A DNA stretch of 64,000 nt from Cochlodiniinecator piscidefendens (GTDB lineage: Bacteria > Pseudomonadota > Alphaproteobacteria > Rhodobacterales > Rhodobacteraceae), in NCBI RefSeq assembly GCF_011326755.1, contig NZ_JAAOIE010000003.1:348804-412803 (forward strand), in the 5' to 3' direction. The translations under genes were made by a program, and so were the position numbers. This document shows positions 54,557 to 63,862 of this stretch, piece by piece. A model generated the notes under the pieces. The model searched no databases and was not told the origin of the DNA. It was given only the letters and a program-made list of their open reading frames with translations. Each line of letters starts with the position of its first letter. Position 1 is the first letter of the stretch.

Positions 54557-55267
54557 ATGAACTCTAAGATTGCAGGTATTATTGGTTTAATGAGTCTGGC
54601 TCTGGCTGGCTGTGTCACGCCAGAAACGACACCAAGCCCAAAAGGGAATGTTCCCACAGTTGATGCAAAATCTGTACCTTTGCCTTCTGGCCGTGCCGCC
54701 CGCAATTTTTTTGCAGTAGTTCAGAGAATTGAACCTGTGGCTGAGCGCGAATGTGAGTTACGCACTGAACGGCAGGATTGTGACTTTATCATTCTTGTTG
54801 ATGATCGCGTGGGGCAACCTCCCAACGCGTTCTTTACGTTGGACGAACGTGGCCGTCCCCTCATTGCATTTACAGTCGCATTGCTGGAGGACGCACGCAA
54901 CGAGGATGAATTGGCCATCGTTATGGGGCACGAGGCCGCCCACCATATTCTGGGTCACATCATACTGACCCTTCAAAATCAACGGGCGGGGGCTATGGCC
55001 GGGGCTATTGCCGCGTCTGTGCTAGGGCGTGATGTCCGCGAAGGCGCCAATTTAGGCGCAGTGATCGGCGCGCGACGGTACTCTCAAGATTTCGAACTAC
55101 AAGCTGATGGGCTAGGGACCATTATAGCAGCGCAAGCAGGATATGATCCGCTGGTGGGGTTGGCGTATTTTGATCGGATTGTAGATCCAGGAAATCAGGC
55201 TTTGGGCAGTCACCCGGCAAATGCACGTAGGATTGCAGTTGTGCGTGAAACCTTGGCGGGATTATAA
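54557..55267 (+). CDS. M48-family metalloprotease lipoprotein
   Basis: The 236-residue protein begins with a lipoprotein signal (lipobox LAGC, Cys19) and has the zinc motif HEAAH (residues 125-129) and the third ligand in ELQADGLG (Glu180). It resembles BepA/LoiP-type periplasmic proteases that act in outer-membrane protein quality control. It precedes the IMPACT-family gene by 7 bp. Confidence 0.92.
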   Translation: MNSKIAGIIGLMSLALAGCVTPETTPSPKGNVPTVDAKSVPLPSGRAARNFFAVVQRIEPVAERECELRTERQDCDFIILVDDRVGQPPNAFFTLDERGRPLIAFTVALLEDARNEDELAIVMGHEAAHHILGHIILTLQNQRAGAMAGAIAASVLGRDVREGANLGAVIGARRYSQDFELQADGLGTIIAAQAGYDPLVGLAYFDRIVDPGNQALGSHPANARRIAVVRETLAGL

Positions 55268-55274
55268 ACCGCAC

Positions 55275-55631
55275 ATGCAACAATTTGAAAACATTGTAAC
55301 AGACCGGGGTTCTAAATATTCGGTTTCTGGCGGGGTAGTGCGTACCAAAGGCGAAGCCCAAGCCTTTATCAAACAACTGTGTCGGCAGAAGAAATATGCC
55401 AAAGCGACCCATAACACATGGGCTGTGTTGCTCGATGATGCACCGCTAAAGAATGATGATGGGGAAAGTGGCGCTGGCATGGTGATCTTGCGCATGTTGG
55501 AACGTGAAGAACTGCGCAACCATATTGTTGTTGTAACACGTTGGTATGGCGGGGTGAAATTGGGTGGTGATCGGTTTAGGCGAGTTCAGGACGGAGTTCG
55601 TTATTATTTTGAGCACGGCGGGCCATTCTAG
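55275..55631 (+). CDS. IMPACT/YigZ N-terminal domain protein
   Basis: The 118-residue protein contains the UPF0029 N-terminal domain: a KYAKATHNTWAVLL segment, DDGESGAGMVILRML and VVVTRWYGGVKLGGDRF. The C-terminal domain of full-size YigZ is missing, so it is a short form. Such proteins relate to ribosome-stress factors, but no activity is established. ATG 55275 is chosen; the upstream opening overlaps the protease gene. Confidence 0.9.
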   Translation: MQQFENIVTDRGSKYSVSGGVVRTKGEAQAFIKQLCRQKKYAKATHNTWAVLLDDAPLKNDDGESGAGMVILRMLEREELRNHIVVVTRWYGGVKLGGDRFRRVQDGVRYYFEHGGPF

Positions 55632-55658
55632 CCTTCTGTCTTTTGGACAGGCCCGATA

Positions 55659-55982
55659 TTAACCCTCTTTGTTTTCTGTTTTGCAAAACATGTCATACAT
55701 TAAATCAATAGTTCTCTGGACGCGTTGATCTGCTATTGAATAATAGACTGCTTTGCCTTCACGACGCGCATGGACCATGCCATCTGCACGCAACCGGGAC
55801 AGTTGTTGGCTGACAGCTGCTTGGCGAGCACAAAGCAGAGTTTCCAGTTCTGTGACTGATTTTTCCCCGGTGCAAAGGTTGCAGAGAATTTTCAATCGCC
55901 CTTCGTGCGATAGCGCTTTGAGAAAGTTTGCGGCTTCTGTCGCACAGAGATCAATTTCTTGCGCAATACCGTCGGTTCGCAT
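55659..55982 (-). CDS. ArsR family transcriptional regulator
   Basis: The 107-residue winged-helix protein has the ArsR fold: FLKALSHEGRLKILCNL, the recognition helix ARQAAVSQQLSRLRADGMV and the wing RREGKAVYYSIAD. A possible redox or metal Cys pair lies at CNLCTGE, resembling the redox-sensing SqrR/BigR regulators of sulfide metabolism, although no sulfide genes adjoin. Convergent with the IMPACT gene. Confidence 0.9.
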   Translation of the reverse strand: MRTDGIAQEIDLCATEAANFLKALSHEGRLKILCNLCTGEKSVTELETLLCARQAAVSQQLSRLRADGMVHARREGKAVYYSIADQRVQRTIDLMYDMFCKTENKEG

Positions 55983-56789
55983 GGTGTTTCCTTCACATCT
56001 CCAGAAGGGTGTGCAGCTAACACAGGCTTTGTTTTGCTTCCAGCCCTCGACGGCGGCGGCACTTTTTCCGAATAGGTTGCCGTAGAGGCAATTCGGTGAG
56101 CGTATGCGCCAAGTTCGACTGTAGGACAGTAAACCCGGGGGAATTTCACTAAATGCGATGCCAGCATCGGGGTGTTGATTTCGCCACTGTTCATGTGATC
56201 GAAGATTTTAAAGATGTGTGTAACACTCTTCATCTAGACCTGATAATTCGACCCGGGGAGCGTTAACAGTGTTCAATATCTGTTGAGTAACATAGCTTAG
56301 TCAAACTGGCCTTACATATGGGTGCAAGTAGTTTGGAAGATATAAGCATCTGTCCCCGTTGTGTATTTTCTTTGTTCTTAAGATTTGGTCGGAACAGTTT
56401 AAGACGTGATGGACGATTTTTGAGGCTAGAGAACCCAAAGTAGATACAATAATTGCGAATATCGAGAGTGAATTTTTTACGCGGTTGAGTGCGATCGCTT
56501 GGCTGTTTTTAAGGGCTGAAATGATTTTTGGTTTTGGGGACGAGAACAGTGAAATTACATTGATAACGGTGCCACTGACTTTATCAAATCTATCCTCGAG
56601 GTTTAAACGGCAGGCTTATCTGTAGCCCAAATCGCTTTGCAAAATTCCGCCGATCGGGCGATATTGGGGTCCGTTAGCGCGAGACGCCTATGAACTGAGT
56701 CGGCATGTTAGTGGAAGTCAATCGGAGTGAATATGCGTCCACCCACTGCAGACAGCAGTGGATGCCAAATGCGAATGCTTCGAATAACT
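55983..56789. other. Gene-poor 0.8-kb gap
   Basis: This is the longest stretch without a convincing gene. The largest frames (55892-56233 minus; 56521-56625 plus, 34 codons) have no ribosome site or recognisable protein features. The first 200 bp holds the ArsR promoter. Base composition is mixed, with A/T-rich runs at 56340-56560. No repeats, tRNA or obvious gene remnant could be read. Confidence 0.5.
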
Positions 56790-57875
56790 CTATTTGAATA
56801 GTATGACATTGCGCCGTGCTGCCCCGGAACGAGTGTCTTCTATGGCTTCGTTGATTTGATCTAATGTCCACCGCCCTGAGATTAGCTCGTCAAGTTTAAG
56901 GCGACCCTGTTCATACATATCAACCAGCCATGGAATATCTCGACGCAGAACAGTATCGCCCATTTTTGTACCAATCATACCCTGACCCAACGCTGCAAAA
57001 ATGACGGGTTCGTATTTTGCGATATCGCCGGAATGAGGCATCCCGACCATCACAACCTTACCTTTGGGGGCAAGGTATCTAGGGGCTTCGTTATAAGCGC
57101 GGACAGCTCCTACAGAAACTAAGACTGCATCGGCCATGCGCCGATCGGTGATTTGCGCAACTTGCTTCCAAGGCTTGTCGTCTGAGGCAAGAATGCCATG
57201 GGTCGCGCCAAATTCCTTTGCGGTGTCTAGTTTTTCGGGAACCATGTCGACAGCGATGATTTTGGCAGCGCCTGCAATGCGCGCACCTTGAATAGCATTC
57301 AGCCCAACACCACCTGCACCGATGACGACAACAGTTTGTCCGGGTCGAACATTAGCCGCATTCACAGCAGCACCAACGCCAGTGATCACACCACACGACA
57401 ACAAACAGGCGACGTCCATGGGCAGACTCTCGGGAATAGGTGCGAGCTGACTAGGATCAACAACCACCTTGTCAGCAAAGGCCCCACATTCCATCGCTTG
57501 ATTTATTGGGGTGCCCTTATGCGAAGTTAAGACGTTATCCATGATCGGGGGTGTTTCACAGGACACAGGCGAACCTGATGCGCATGGCGGACAATCGCGA
57601 CAGGCTCTGATGAGCGTGACCAAAACAGGTTGGCCAATTTCATATCCTCTCACGCCAGTACCAACTGCTGAGACACGGCCTGCCGCTTCATGACCGTACA
57701 CAGCCGGAAGTGATCCACCCCAACCACCATCCATAAAGGAAATGTCGGAGTGGCAAATTGCGCAGGCTTCTAGTGTGACCTCGACTTCGCCAAACGTTGG
57801 TGCCCTAAGTTCAATTTGCTCAACGCTTAGGGGGTGTCCGAAGTCGTGACAGACGGCAGCGCGAATTTTTCCCAT
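56790..57875 (-). CDS. Zinc-dependent alcohol dehydrogenase
   Basis: The 361-residue MDR protein has catalytic-zinc ligands in CAICHSD and GHEAAG, the structural-zinc Cys set CRDCPPCASGSPVSC, and the NAD motif VIGAGGVGLNAIQ. It oxidises alcohols or reduces aldehydes; the long-chain/benzyl-type specificity is unknown. It starts at ATG 57875 after AGGAGAACC. It is the last gene of the leftward group after the MFS transporter. Confidence 0.93.
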   Translation of the reverse strand: MGKIRAAVCHDFGHPLSVEQIELRAPTFGEVEVTLEACAICHSDISFMDGGWGGSLPAVYGHEAAGRVSAVGTGVRGYEIGQPVLVTLIRACRDCPPCASGSPVSCETPPIMDNVLTSHKGTPINQAMECGAFADKVVVDPSQLAPIPESLPMDVACLLSCGVITGVGAAVNAANVRPGQTVVVIGAGGVGLNAIQGARIAGAAKIIAVDMVPEKLDTAKEFGATHGILASDDKPWKQVAQITDRRMADAVLVSVGAVRAYNEAPRYLAPKGKVVMVGMPHSGDIAKYEPVIFAALGQGMIGTKMGDTVLRRDIPWLVDMYEQGRLKLDELISGRWTLDQINEAIEDTRSGAARRNVILFK

Positions 57876-57934
57876 GCGGTTCTCCTGTTTTCAGGAGAGT
57901 GCGTTGGGAAACCGCAACTGACAAGAGAGCAGAG

Positions 57935-59146
57935 TCAGGTAATTGCCTCGGTGACCTTACGATATATCGACATATAGATCCCAATCGCAGCAATCATCAG
58001 CAGCATCGACAACAAAAACGGAGCGCCCGGCAGATAAATTGGTGCGCTGGCTCCGCTGAAATAGGCAAAGGCCTGTGTCATTACGATAGGGGATAGGATC
58101 ATTGCTAGGGCGTTGATACTGGTCAGTAGCCCTTGCAGTTCGCCTTGTTGATCATCGCTGGCTGCGCGCGAAAGAATGCCCTGCAAAGCTGGGGTGGCCA
58201 TGGCCCCAATGGCGGACAGGGGCGCAATGCACAAAACAACCCATCCGTTGGTTAATATCCCTGTAAGGCCAAAAGCGACAATGTCGATTACAAACCCAAT
58301 GAGGACTGTTTTTCGTTCGCCAAATTTTGGAATAACCCACCTGATAAGAAACCCTTGGGAAATCGCCATTGAAATCCCGAATGCAGCCAACGAATACCCG
58401 ACCATAACCGGGCTCCAACCAAAGTTTTCCTGCGTAAAATAAGCCCAAACTGCAGGATAAACATAAAACGCAAGCTGATAAAGAAAGTATACAAAAAGCA
58501 AAGCGCGTAGTCCTGGCAGCCGTGCAACTGATACCAAAGCACCAAATGGATTTGCGCGTTTCCATTCAAATGGGCGCCGGATGCGATCCGTAACCGTTTC
58601 GGTAAGAACAAAATACCCAAGGACAAAGTTTGCCCCGGCAATGATCGCTGCCGCGATAAAGGGTGCGCGAGGGCCAAATGTTGACAAAAGGCCGCCAATC
58701 ATCGGGCCAAGCACGAACCCAACCCCGAATGCCGCTGAGACCAACCCAAAGTTCTGCGCCTTTTTCTCTGGTTCGGAAATATCTGCCATAAAGGCAGCCG
58801 CCGTAGAATGTGTTGCTGCCGTGATGCCGCCGACGATACGTCCAACCAACAGAAGCCAAATTGTACCAGCAACGGCCATGATGACGTAATCAACTGCCAT
58901 TACTAAGAGTGAAATAAGCAATACAGGTCGGCGCCCAAATCGGTCGGATAATCCGCCAATGATTGGCCCAAAGGTAAATTGCATTACGGCAAACACGGTT
59001 GATAATATACCACCCCAAACCGCCGCTTGAGCCAGATCCCCACCTTCGACTTCGCGAATAAGGTCAGGCATCACTGGCATAATAAGGCCGATTCCAATGG
59101 CATCCAGCATGAGGGTAATCAAGATAAATAATACGGGTAATTTCAT
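57935..59146 (-). CDS. MFS exporter, TetA-like (DHA1) family
   Basis: The 403-residue protein has 12 membrane segments and the MFS motif A GGLSDRFGRRPVLL, with the tetracycline-efflux family start LFILITLMLDAIGIGLIMPVMPDL and RIVGGITAATHSTAAAFMAD. It belongs to the TetA/class A-like drug:H+ antiporters, but environmental homologues export unknown compounds, so resistance is not asserted. It lies between the alcohol dehydrogenase and enol-lactonase-like genes. Confidence 0.9.
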   Translation of the reverse strand: MKLPVLFILITLMLDAIGIGLIMPVMPDLIREVEGGDLAQAAVWGGILSTVFAVMQFTFGPIIGGLSDRFGRRPVLLISLLVMAVDYVIMAVAGTIWLLLVGRIVGGITAATHSTAAAFMADISEPEKKAQNFGLVSAAFGVGFVLGPMIGGLLSTFGPRAPFIAAAIIAGANFVLGYFVLTETVTDRIRRPFEWKRANPFGALVSVARLPGLRALLFVYFLYQLAFYVYPAVWAYFTQENFGWSPVMVGYSLAAFGISMAISQGFLIRWVIPKFGERKTVLIGFVIDIVAFGLTGILTNGWVVLCIAPLSAIGAMATPALQGILSRAASDDQQGELQGLLTSINALAMILSPIVMTQAFAYFSGASAPIYLPGAPFLLSMLLMIAAIGIYMSIYRKVTEAIT

Positions 59147-59278
59147 ATGAATATCCTCAAACCGCGATAAAATAGGGGCGATTGGCGGAGACTAGTTGTG
59201 ATTTGGAAAAGGTTCCAGCAATTCTATGTGAGGAAATATAGGATGATGTTCTAGGTCTGTGCATATTTGCGAAAACCT

Positions 59279-60067
59279 TTAGATATGGCCAGTTTCCTTT
59301 AAAAATTCTGATAGCAAGTCGGCAAAAGCCTCCGGTTGTTCAACACATGGAAGATGTCCAGCGCGCCTAATCAGTTCAAACCGAGAACCGGGAATAAGAT
59401 CGATGGTCTCGCGGCTGAGATCAGGAGGAATGGTTGTGTCGCTCAGCGCAGAAATGCCCAATGTTGGTAATCGAAGACCTGATGTCGGAGTGTAAAAATC
59501 GGTGCCTTTTACTGCGTGCAGACACCCTATTAGTGCCTCTTGCGATGTGGCAAGAAACTGTTGCCGCCAAGGTTGGCCGATGCCGTCTTTCAAGGACTGA
59601 GCGGAAAACCAACCTTTCATTGTGCTGTCGACGAGCGCCTCAGAACCACCCGTGCGCACGCGGTCAATAAGTGCATCCCAATGAGGGGCGTGTCCGATTT
59701 TTGCCGCTGTGTTTGACAAAACAAGCACGCGTATTTGGTCGAGCCGCTTGATTGCGAGGCCTTGCGCGATCATTCCCCCAATTGACAGGCCAACAAACAT
59801 GCAGTTTTGAATCGCGAGTGCGTCTAGCAACTGTTCTGCATCACGAACCAGCGCGCCCATGGAATAGGGGGGCGTTGGCACTGTGCTTTGCCCGTGTCCG
59901 CGCAGATCAAAGCGGACCACACGTAACCCTTCTGGCAATAGCGGTAGAACGTCGTCCCAGATATGCAGTGACGTCCCCAACGCGTGACACAGAACCAAAG
60001 GCGACCCATTGGGATCGCCTTCGTCACGGTAGTGAAGCGTTACATCTTTCAGTTCTAGGTAAGGCAT
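59279..60067 (-). CDS. Alpha/beta hydrolase, 3-oxoadipate enol-lactonase-like
   Basis: The 262-residue protein has the oxyanion CHALG, the nucleophile elbow GLSIGG, RFDLRGHGQS and a catalytic His in AGHLPCVEQPE, a pattern close to PcaD-type enol-lactonases of the beta-ketoadipate route. No other pca genes are in the window, so an unknown lactone or ester is equally possible. The endonuclease/phosphatase gene lies just upstream on the same strand (3-bp gap). Confidence 0.88.
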   Translation of the reverse strand: MPYLELKDVTLHYRDEGDPNGSPLVLCHALGTSLHIWDDVLPLLPEGLRVVRFDLRGHGQSTVPTPPYSMGALVRDAEQLLDALAIQNCMFVGLSIGGMIAQGLAIKRLDQIRVLVLSNTAAKIGHAPHWDALIDRVRTGGSEALVDSTMKGWFSAQSLKDGIGQPWRQQFLATSQEALIGCLHAVKGTDFYTPTSGLRLPTLGISALSDTTIPPDLSRETIDLIPGSRFELIRRAGHLPCVEQPEAFADLLSEFLKETGHI

Positions 60068-60070
60068 CGA

Positions 60071-61261
60071 TCAGTCGTTTAGCCGCATATGGGCGATAAT
60101 TTGTCCGTGGTCTGAGGCCAATTTATTATAGGGGGCTTCGGGGTGGCTTCCATCTGTCAGGTGGTCATTTAAGACACTAAAATATTCCATTTCGCCAATC
60201 CGCCCGTTAAATTCAGGGTGAAAATGCCGGGACAAATAAATTTGGTCGATACTTTCAAACACTCCACCAAAGGCGGCAGTGTAAACCATATCGCGCAATG
60301 ATTTACGTACAAACAGCTTTTCAGCGGAATGCAGGCGAACGCTGTCTATTGCTTCGGTGATTTGGGTGTTTTCGTCAGTAGAGTATCTGTCGCGCCCGGT
60401 TTTGGCGTCATGACGTAACATCCAGGAATAGTTTTTGAAGGGTACTTCACCAGAGATAATTTCAGAGCTCACAGCGTGTTCGCCGTCGTTAAAATCACCC
60501 ATAACAACAACGGGACGGCCTAGCTTGATTTCCTCGACGATTGCCCGGCGCAATACCCAAGCTTCGGCCATACGGCGCAGCGCTGAGCGCAATCCGCCTA
60601 ACGCACGTGCAACCGGATCATATTGGGTCAGGTCGGATTCAGGAGCGTGTTCAGCACCTGCCGGTTTGACAAATTCCCCGAGTTTGGATTTCAGGTGACA
60701 GTTGAACACAGTTATAACCTGATCCCCGACAGGAACCCGCACCTTGAGAACAGGGCGTGACAAACGCGACAGGCGGTAATGCCCACCGTCGCCGCCGCCA
60801 ATATCCTGCATTGGAATGTCCAAAGGCTCTGGCAGTTCCTGAATGATTTCAGGCTCCCCGACAAACCCATAACGTGACAGAACCGCCACGCCGGGGCGGC
60901 GGTGACCGGGTTCGCCGTCATGTATGTTGGGGGCAAAGGCCAAGGCCGCGTCCGTATAGGGTTGATAGGCCAATTTGCGGAAAATCGCCTTGCGGTGATA
61001 GCGCTTTGAACGGTCTGGTATCGTTGCCTCGTTTAACTCAGCTCCGCGTTCATCTGCGTCTTTGATGACGGCTTTTAATGCCTCTTCTTCAAAGATTTCC
61101 TGAAACCCGATAATATCCGCGTCCATGGTCAGTAACTGATCCGCGAGCCAATCTGCCTTCCATGCGTATTCTTCCGGCGTATAGGACTGGAAGGTATAGT
61201 ATTCCTGATTTTCTGAGATCAGGTTTTTGACATTGAAACTGGCAATAGAAAACTGGGTCAT
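60071..61261 (-). CDS. Endonuclease/exonuclease/phosphatase family protein
   Basis: The 396-residue protein has the EEP-fold landmarks IASFNVKNL, IIGFQEIFEEEALK, VVMGDFNDGEHAV and a C-terminal SDHGQIIAH. Members are metal-dependent phosphodiesterases acting on DNA, lipids or phosphoinositides. ATG 61261 overlaps the threonine dehydratase stop (ATGA). The 70 residues of frame upstream of it are out-of-frame readings of the dehydratase and not coding. Confidence 0.88.
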   Translation of the reverse strand: MTQFSIASFNVKNLISENQEYYTFQSYTPEEYAWKADWLADQLLTMDADIIGFQEIFEEEALKAVIKDADERGAELNEATIPDRSKRYHRKAIFRKLAYQPYTDAALAFAPNIHDGEPGHRRPGVAVLSRYGFVGEPEIIQELPEPLDIPMQDIGGGDGGHYRLSRLSRPVLKVRVPVGDQVITVFNCHLKSKLGEFVKPAGAEHAPESDLTQYDPVARALGGLRSALRRMAEAWVLRRAIVEEIKLGRPVVVMGDFNDGEHAVSSEIISGEVPFKNYSWMLRHDAKTGRDRYSTDENTQITEAIDSVRLHSAEKLFVRKSLRDMVYTAAFGGVFESIDQIYLSRHFHPEFNGRIGEMEYFSVLNDHLTDGSHPEAPYNKLASDHGQIIAHMRLND

Positions 61262-62241
61262 TTTGGGGTTCCATATGAATTTAGGGCACGTGCAAACATG
61301 TCGGCATCGACGTTGCCGCCCGACGCGAGACAAATAACACTGTCGCCTTTGATTTGATCTTGATGAAACAAGGCTGCAGCAAGCGAGGCTGCACCGCCGG
61401 GTTCTAGTACGATTTTGAGCCGCAAGAACGCCAAGGCCATAGCATGCAGGCATTCTTCGTCGGTTACGGCTAGTCCGGGGCCACATAGGCGTTTCATAAT
61501 GGGGAAGGTGATCTGACCGGGTGTCGGGGTTACAATGGCATCGCAGATAGACCCTGAAGGCTTAGCGTTTGAACGGTGTTCACCTGCCGCCAAAGACCGC
61601 GCAACATCATCAAATCCGACAGGTTCGCACGGACGGGCACGAAGGGTTGGGGCGTTGGCCTCAAGCGCAAGCGCAACGCCTGCGGTTAATCCGCCACCGC
61701 CGCAACAGATCAAAACATCAGCGTTTTCGATGCCATGCTCAGCAGCTTGTTCTGCGATTTCCAACCCTGTAGTACCTTGGCCCGCGATCACCTGTGCGTT
61801 GTCGAATGGTTTGATCAGGGTAAGATCACGTTCCGCTGACAGCTTGGCACCAATTGCGTCACGGTCCTCGTTCACACGATCATACAGAACGACCTCGGCG
61901 CCAAGTGCGCGGGTGTTTTCGATTTTTAAACGCGGCGCATCCTCTGGCATGATGATCACAGCAGGCGTGTTGTGACGTGCTGCAGCCGTGGCGACGCCTT
62001 GGGCATGATTGCCGGAAGAAAAGGCAATGACACCCTTTTTGCGGGTTTCATCATCAAGGGCTGAAATCGCTGACCACGCCCCACGGAATTTGAATGACCC
62101 TGTATGCTGAAGCGCTTCTGGTTTTACAAAAACTTTGCGCCCAGCAATGTCATCCAAAAAAGGTGACGTTAAAAACGGTGTCCGGCGCGCATGTCCTTTT
62201 AGGCGCTCCGCTGCGGCGTTTATCATTTGAATATCAGTCAT
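61258..62241 (-). CDS. Threonine/serine dehydratase (PLP-dependent)
   Basis: The 327-residue fold-type II PLP enzyme has the PLP-lysine in GSFKFRGA, the phosphate loop CCGGGGLTAG and substrate motif FSSGNHAQG. It deaminates L-threonine or serine to the 2-oxo acid. It lacks a C-terminal ACT regulatory domain, as in catabolic forms. ATG 62241 overlaps the neighbouring hydrolase gene's end. Confidence 0.92.
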   Translation of the reverse strand: MTDIQMINAAAERLKGHARRTPFLTSPFLDDIAGRKVFVKPEALQHTGSFKFRGAWSAISALDDETRKKGVIAFSSGNHAQGVATAAARHNTPAVIIMPEDAPRLKIENTRALGAEVVLYDRVNEDRDAIGAKLSAERDLTLIKPFDNAQVIAGQGTTGLEIAEQAAEHGIENADVLICCGGGGLTAGVALALEANAPTLRARPCEPVGFDDVARSLAAGEHRSNAKPSGSICDAIVTPTPGQITFPIMKRLCGPGLAVTDEECLHAMALAFLRLKIVLEPGGAASLAAALFHQDQIKGDSVICLASGGNVDADMFARALNSYGTPK

Positions 62242-63058
62242 TTATTTTATCCAAAAATCTGTGGATGACCGCAAGGCTTTGGGGTTCATCCAGAAAAGGA
62301 ACATGGGCGCGATCAGGAACATCGGCAAACATCAGGTCGGGGCGGCGGCACTGCATTTCATCGACGGTTTCCATCGAAAGCAAATCGGAATTTTGCCCAC
62401 GGATAAGCGCAAGGGGGATACCGTCTAGCGCGTCAAAGAACGGCCATAGGTCAGCACTTGGCTGTTTTGCGGCTTCTTCTACGGCTTTTCTCAGGTTGCG
62501 ATCGTAGTTGATATTCAGGCCATTTTCGACCTCAATATAATGGCGGTGCGCCTCTTCCAGCCAGCGCTGATCAGAAATATTATCAAACCCAATCATGAAC
62601 TTAGCGCGGGATTGCGCCACCTCTTCAAAGGTTTTTTGCGGGGGACGACGACCCAGATAGGTCATGATGTTTTTGAGACCCTCGGGGGCGAGGGAGGGGC
62701 CTATGTCGTTTAGGCAGACACCAAGGAGGCATTGTTTGGCAAATGCAGCAAGGCCCATGGCGATCAGACCGCCGCGGGACGTGCCGAGGAATGCGGCCTT
62801 TTGCAGGCCCAGATGGCCCATCAATTCTAGTGTGTCGCGGGCCTCAACTGGGATGGTGTAGGTCGCGTGATTGGCCCATTCTGAGGCGCCGCGCCCACGA
62901 TAATCCAGCCGGATAATGCGGTTCGATTTCAGGTGCGGAACGACATAATCAAAGTCAGATGAGTTGCGCGTGAGACCAGAGAGGCAAATCAGCGGGATTC
63001 CTTCGCCTTCGTCACTGTAGGCAAGTTTAATTCCGTCGGAGGTGGTAAAATGTTTCAT
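62234..63058 (-). CDS. Alpha/beta hydrolase
   Basis: The 274-residue protein has RIIRLDYRGRGASEW, the nucleophile motif LGTSRGGLIAMG and a late catalytic His in DRAHVPFLDEP. The substrate is unknown. ATG 63058 shares a base with the haloacid dehalogenase TAA; the frame opening to 63121 is out of phase with that gene and not used. It overlaps the dehydratase start by 8 bp. Confidence 0.9.
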   Translation of the reverse strand: MKHFTTSDGIKLAYSDEGEGIPLICLSGLTRNSSDFDYVVPHLKSNRIIRLDYRGRGASEWANHATYTIPVEARDTLELMGHLGLQKAAFLGTSRGGLIAMGLAAFAKQCLLGVCLNDIGPSLAPEGLKNIMTYLGRRPPQKTFEEVAQSRAKFMIGFDNISDQRWLEEAHRHYIEVENGLNINYDRNLRKAVEEAAKQPSADLWPFFDALDGIPLALIRGQNSDLLSMETVDEMQCRRPDLMFADVPDRAHVPFLDEPQSLAVIHRFLDKIND

Positions 63059-63747
63059 TACAGGGATTTGGCCAATTCTGGTATTGTTGTGAGATCTGAT
63101 AAAATGGTTTGTGGCACCCAAGGCAGGCGATCAACTGGTTCATTTGCGCGGTTGACCCAGACAGTGTGAAACCCATAGCCTGATGCGCCGGCTGCATCCC
63201 AACCATTTGAAGATACAAACAAAATTTGATACGATGTTGTGTCAAAGCGCTGGTTCACAAGGTCATAAACCGTGCGGTGAGGTTTGAAAACGCCCACGGA
63301 CTCGACTGATAATGTATCATCTAAAACAGCGCTGATGCCTGCGGATTTCACGGCGCTCTCAAGCATTGCGGGTGAGCCGTTTGAAAGGATAGCTGTGTTC
63401 AATCCCGCAGATTTTAGGGCGGCCAGCATCGCCGGAACTTCGGGATATGCGGACAATTCCCAGTACAACTGCAAAAGACGACTGCGAAGGGTGTCATTCC
63501 CGCCTAAGCCGTTGTTTTCAATAGCCCAATCAAGCCCGTTTTGAGTCACGACCCAAAAATCGTCATGGGCACCTGCAACTGCGCGCAACCATGTATATTG
63601 GAGCTGTTTTAGGCGCCAGTCTTGGGCGAGTTTGGGCCAGATATTAAGAAGGGCTTCGTTGCCGGGTTCACCAGCGGCTTCGCGTGCGGCGGCGGACACA
63701 TCAAAGAGGGTGCCATACGCGTCAAAGATACAGGTGGTGATGGTCAT
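63058..63747 (-). CDS. Haloacid dehalogenase type II family protein
   Basis: The 229-residue HAD protein has the nucleophile Asp in FDAYGTLFD, SNGSP, the conserved Lys in VFKPHRTVYDL and SSNGWDAAGA, all characteristic of L-2-haloacid dehalogenases (type II). It removes halogen from 2-haloalkanoates in known members, but related marine proteins may act on phosphate esters. It is the first gene of the leftward transcription unit running down to the alcohol dehydrogenase. Confidence 0.9.
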   Translation of the reverse strand: MTITTCIFDAYGTLFDVSAAAREAAGEPGNEALLNIWPKLAQDWRLKQLQYTWLRAVAGAHDDFWVVTQNGLDWAIENNGLGGNDTLRSRLLQLYWELSAYPEVPAMLAALKSAGLNTAILSNGSPAMLESAVKSAGISAVLDDTLSVESVGVFKPHRTVYDLVNQRFDTTSYQILFVSSNGWDAAGASGYGFHTVWVNRANEPVDRLPWVPQTILSDLTTIPELAKSL

Positions 63748-63862
63748 TTTGCTCTCCCATTTTGGGAAAGTGGCATAATGTCAGAGGGATGAAAAGTGGC
63801 GTATGGTTTCTATGCAGGAGTTATGCAGCTTTTATATGGTTTTTATGCATACGATTTTACGG

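Noticed and set aside
55892-56233. 113-residue minus-strand frame before the ArsR gene
   Set aside because: It overlaps ArsR in another phase, lacks a ribosome site and has no recognisable features.
57935-59146. Calling the TetA-like MFS gene a tetracycline resistance gene
   Set aside because: Family membership is clear but no TetR regulator or close resistance context is present, so substrate cannot be asserted.
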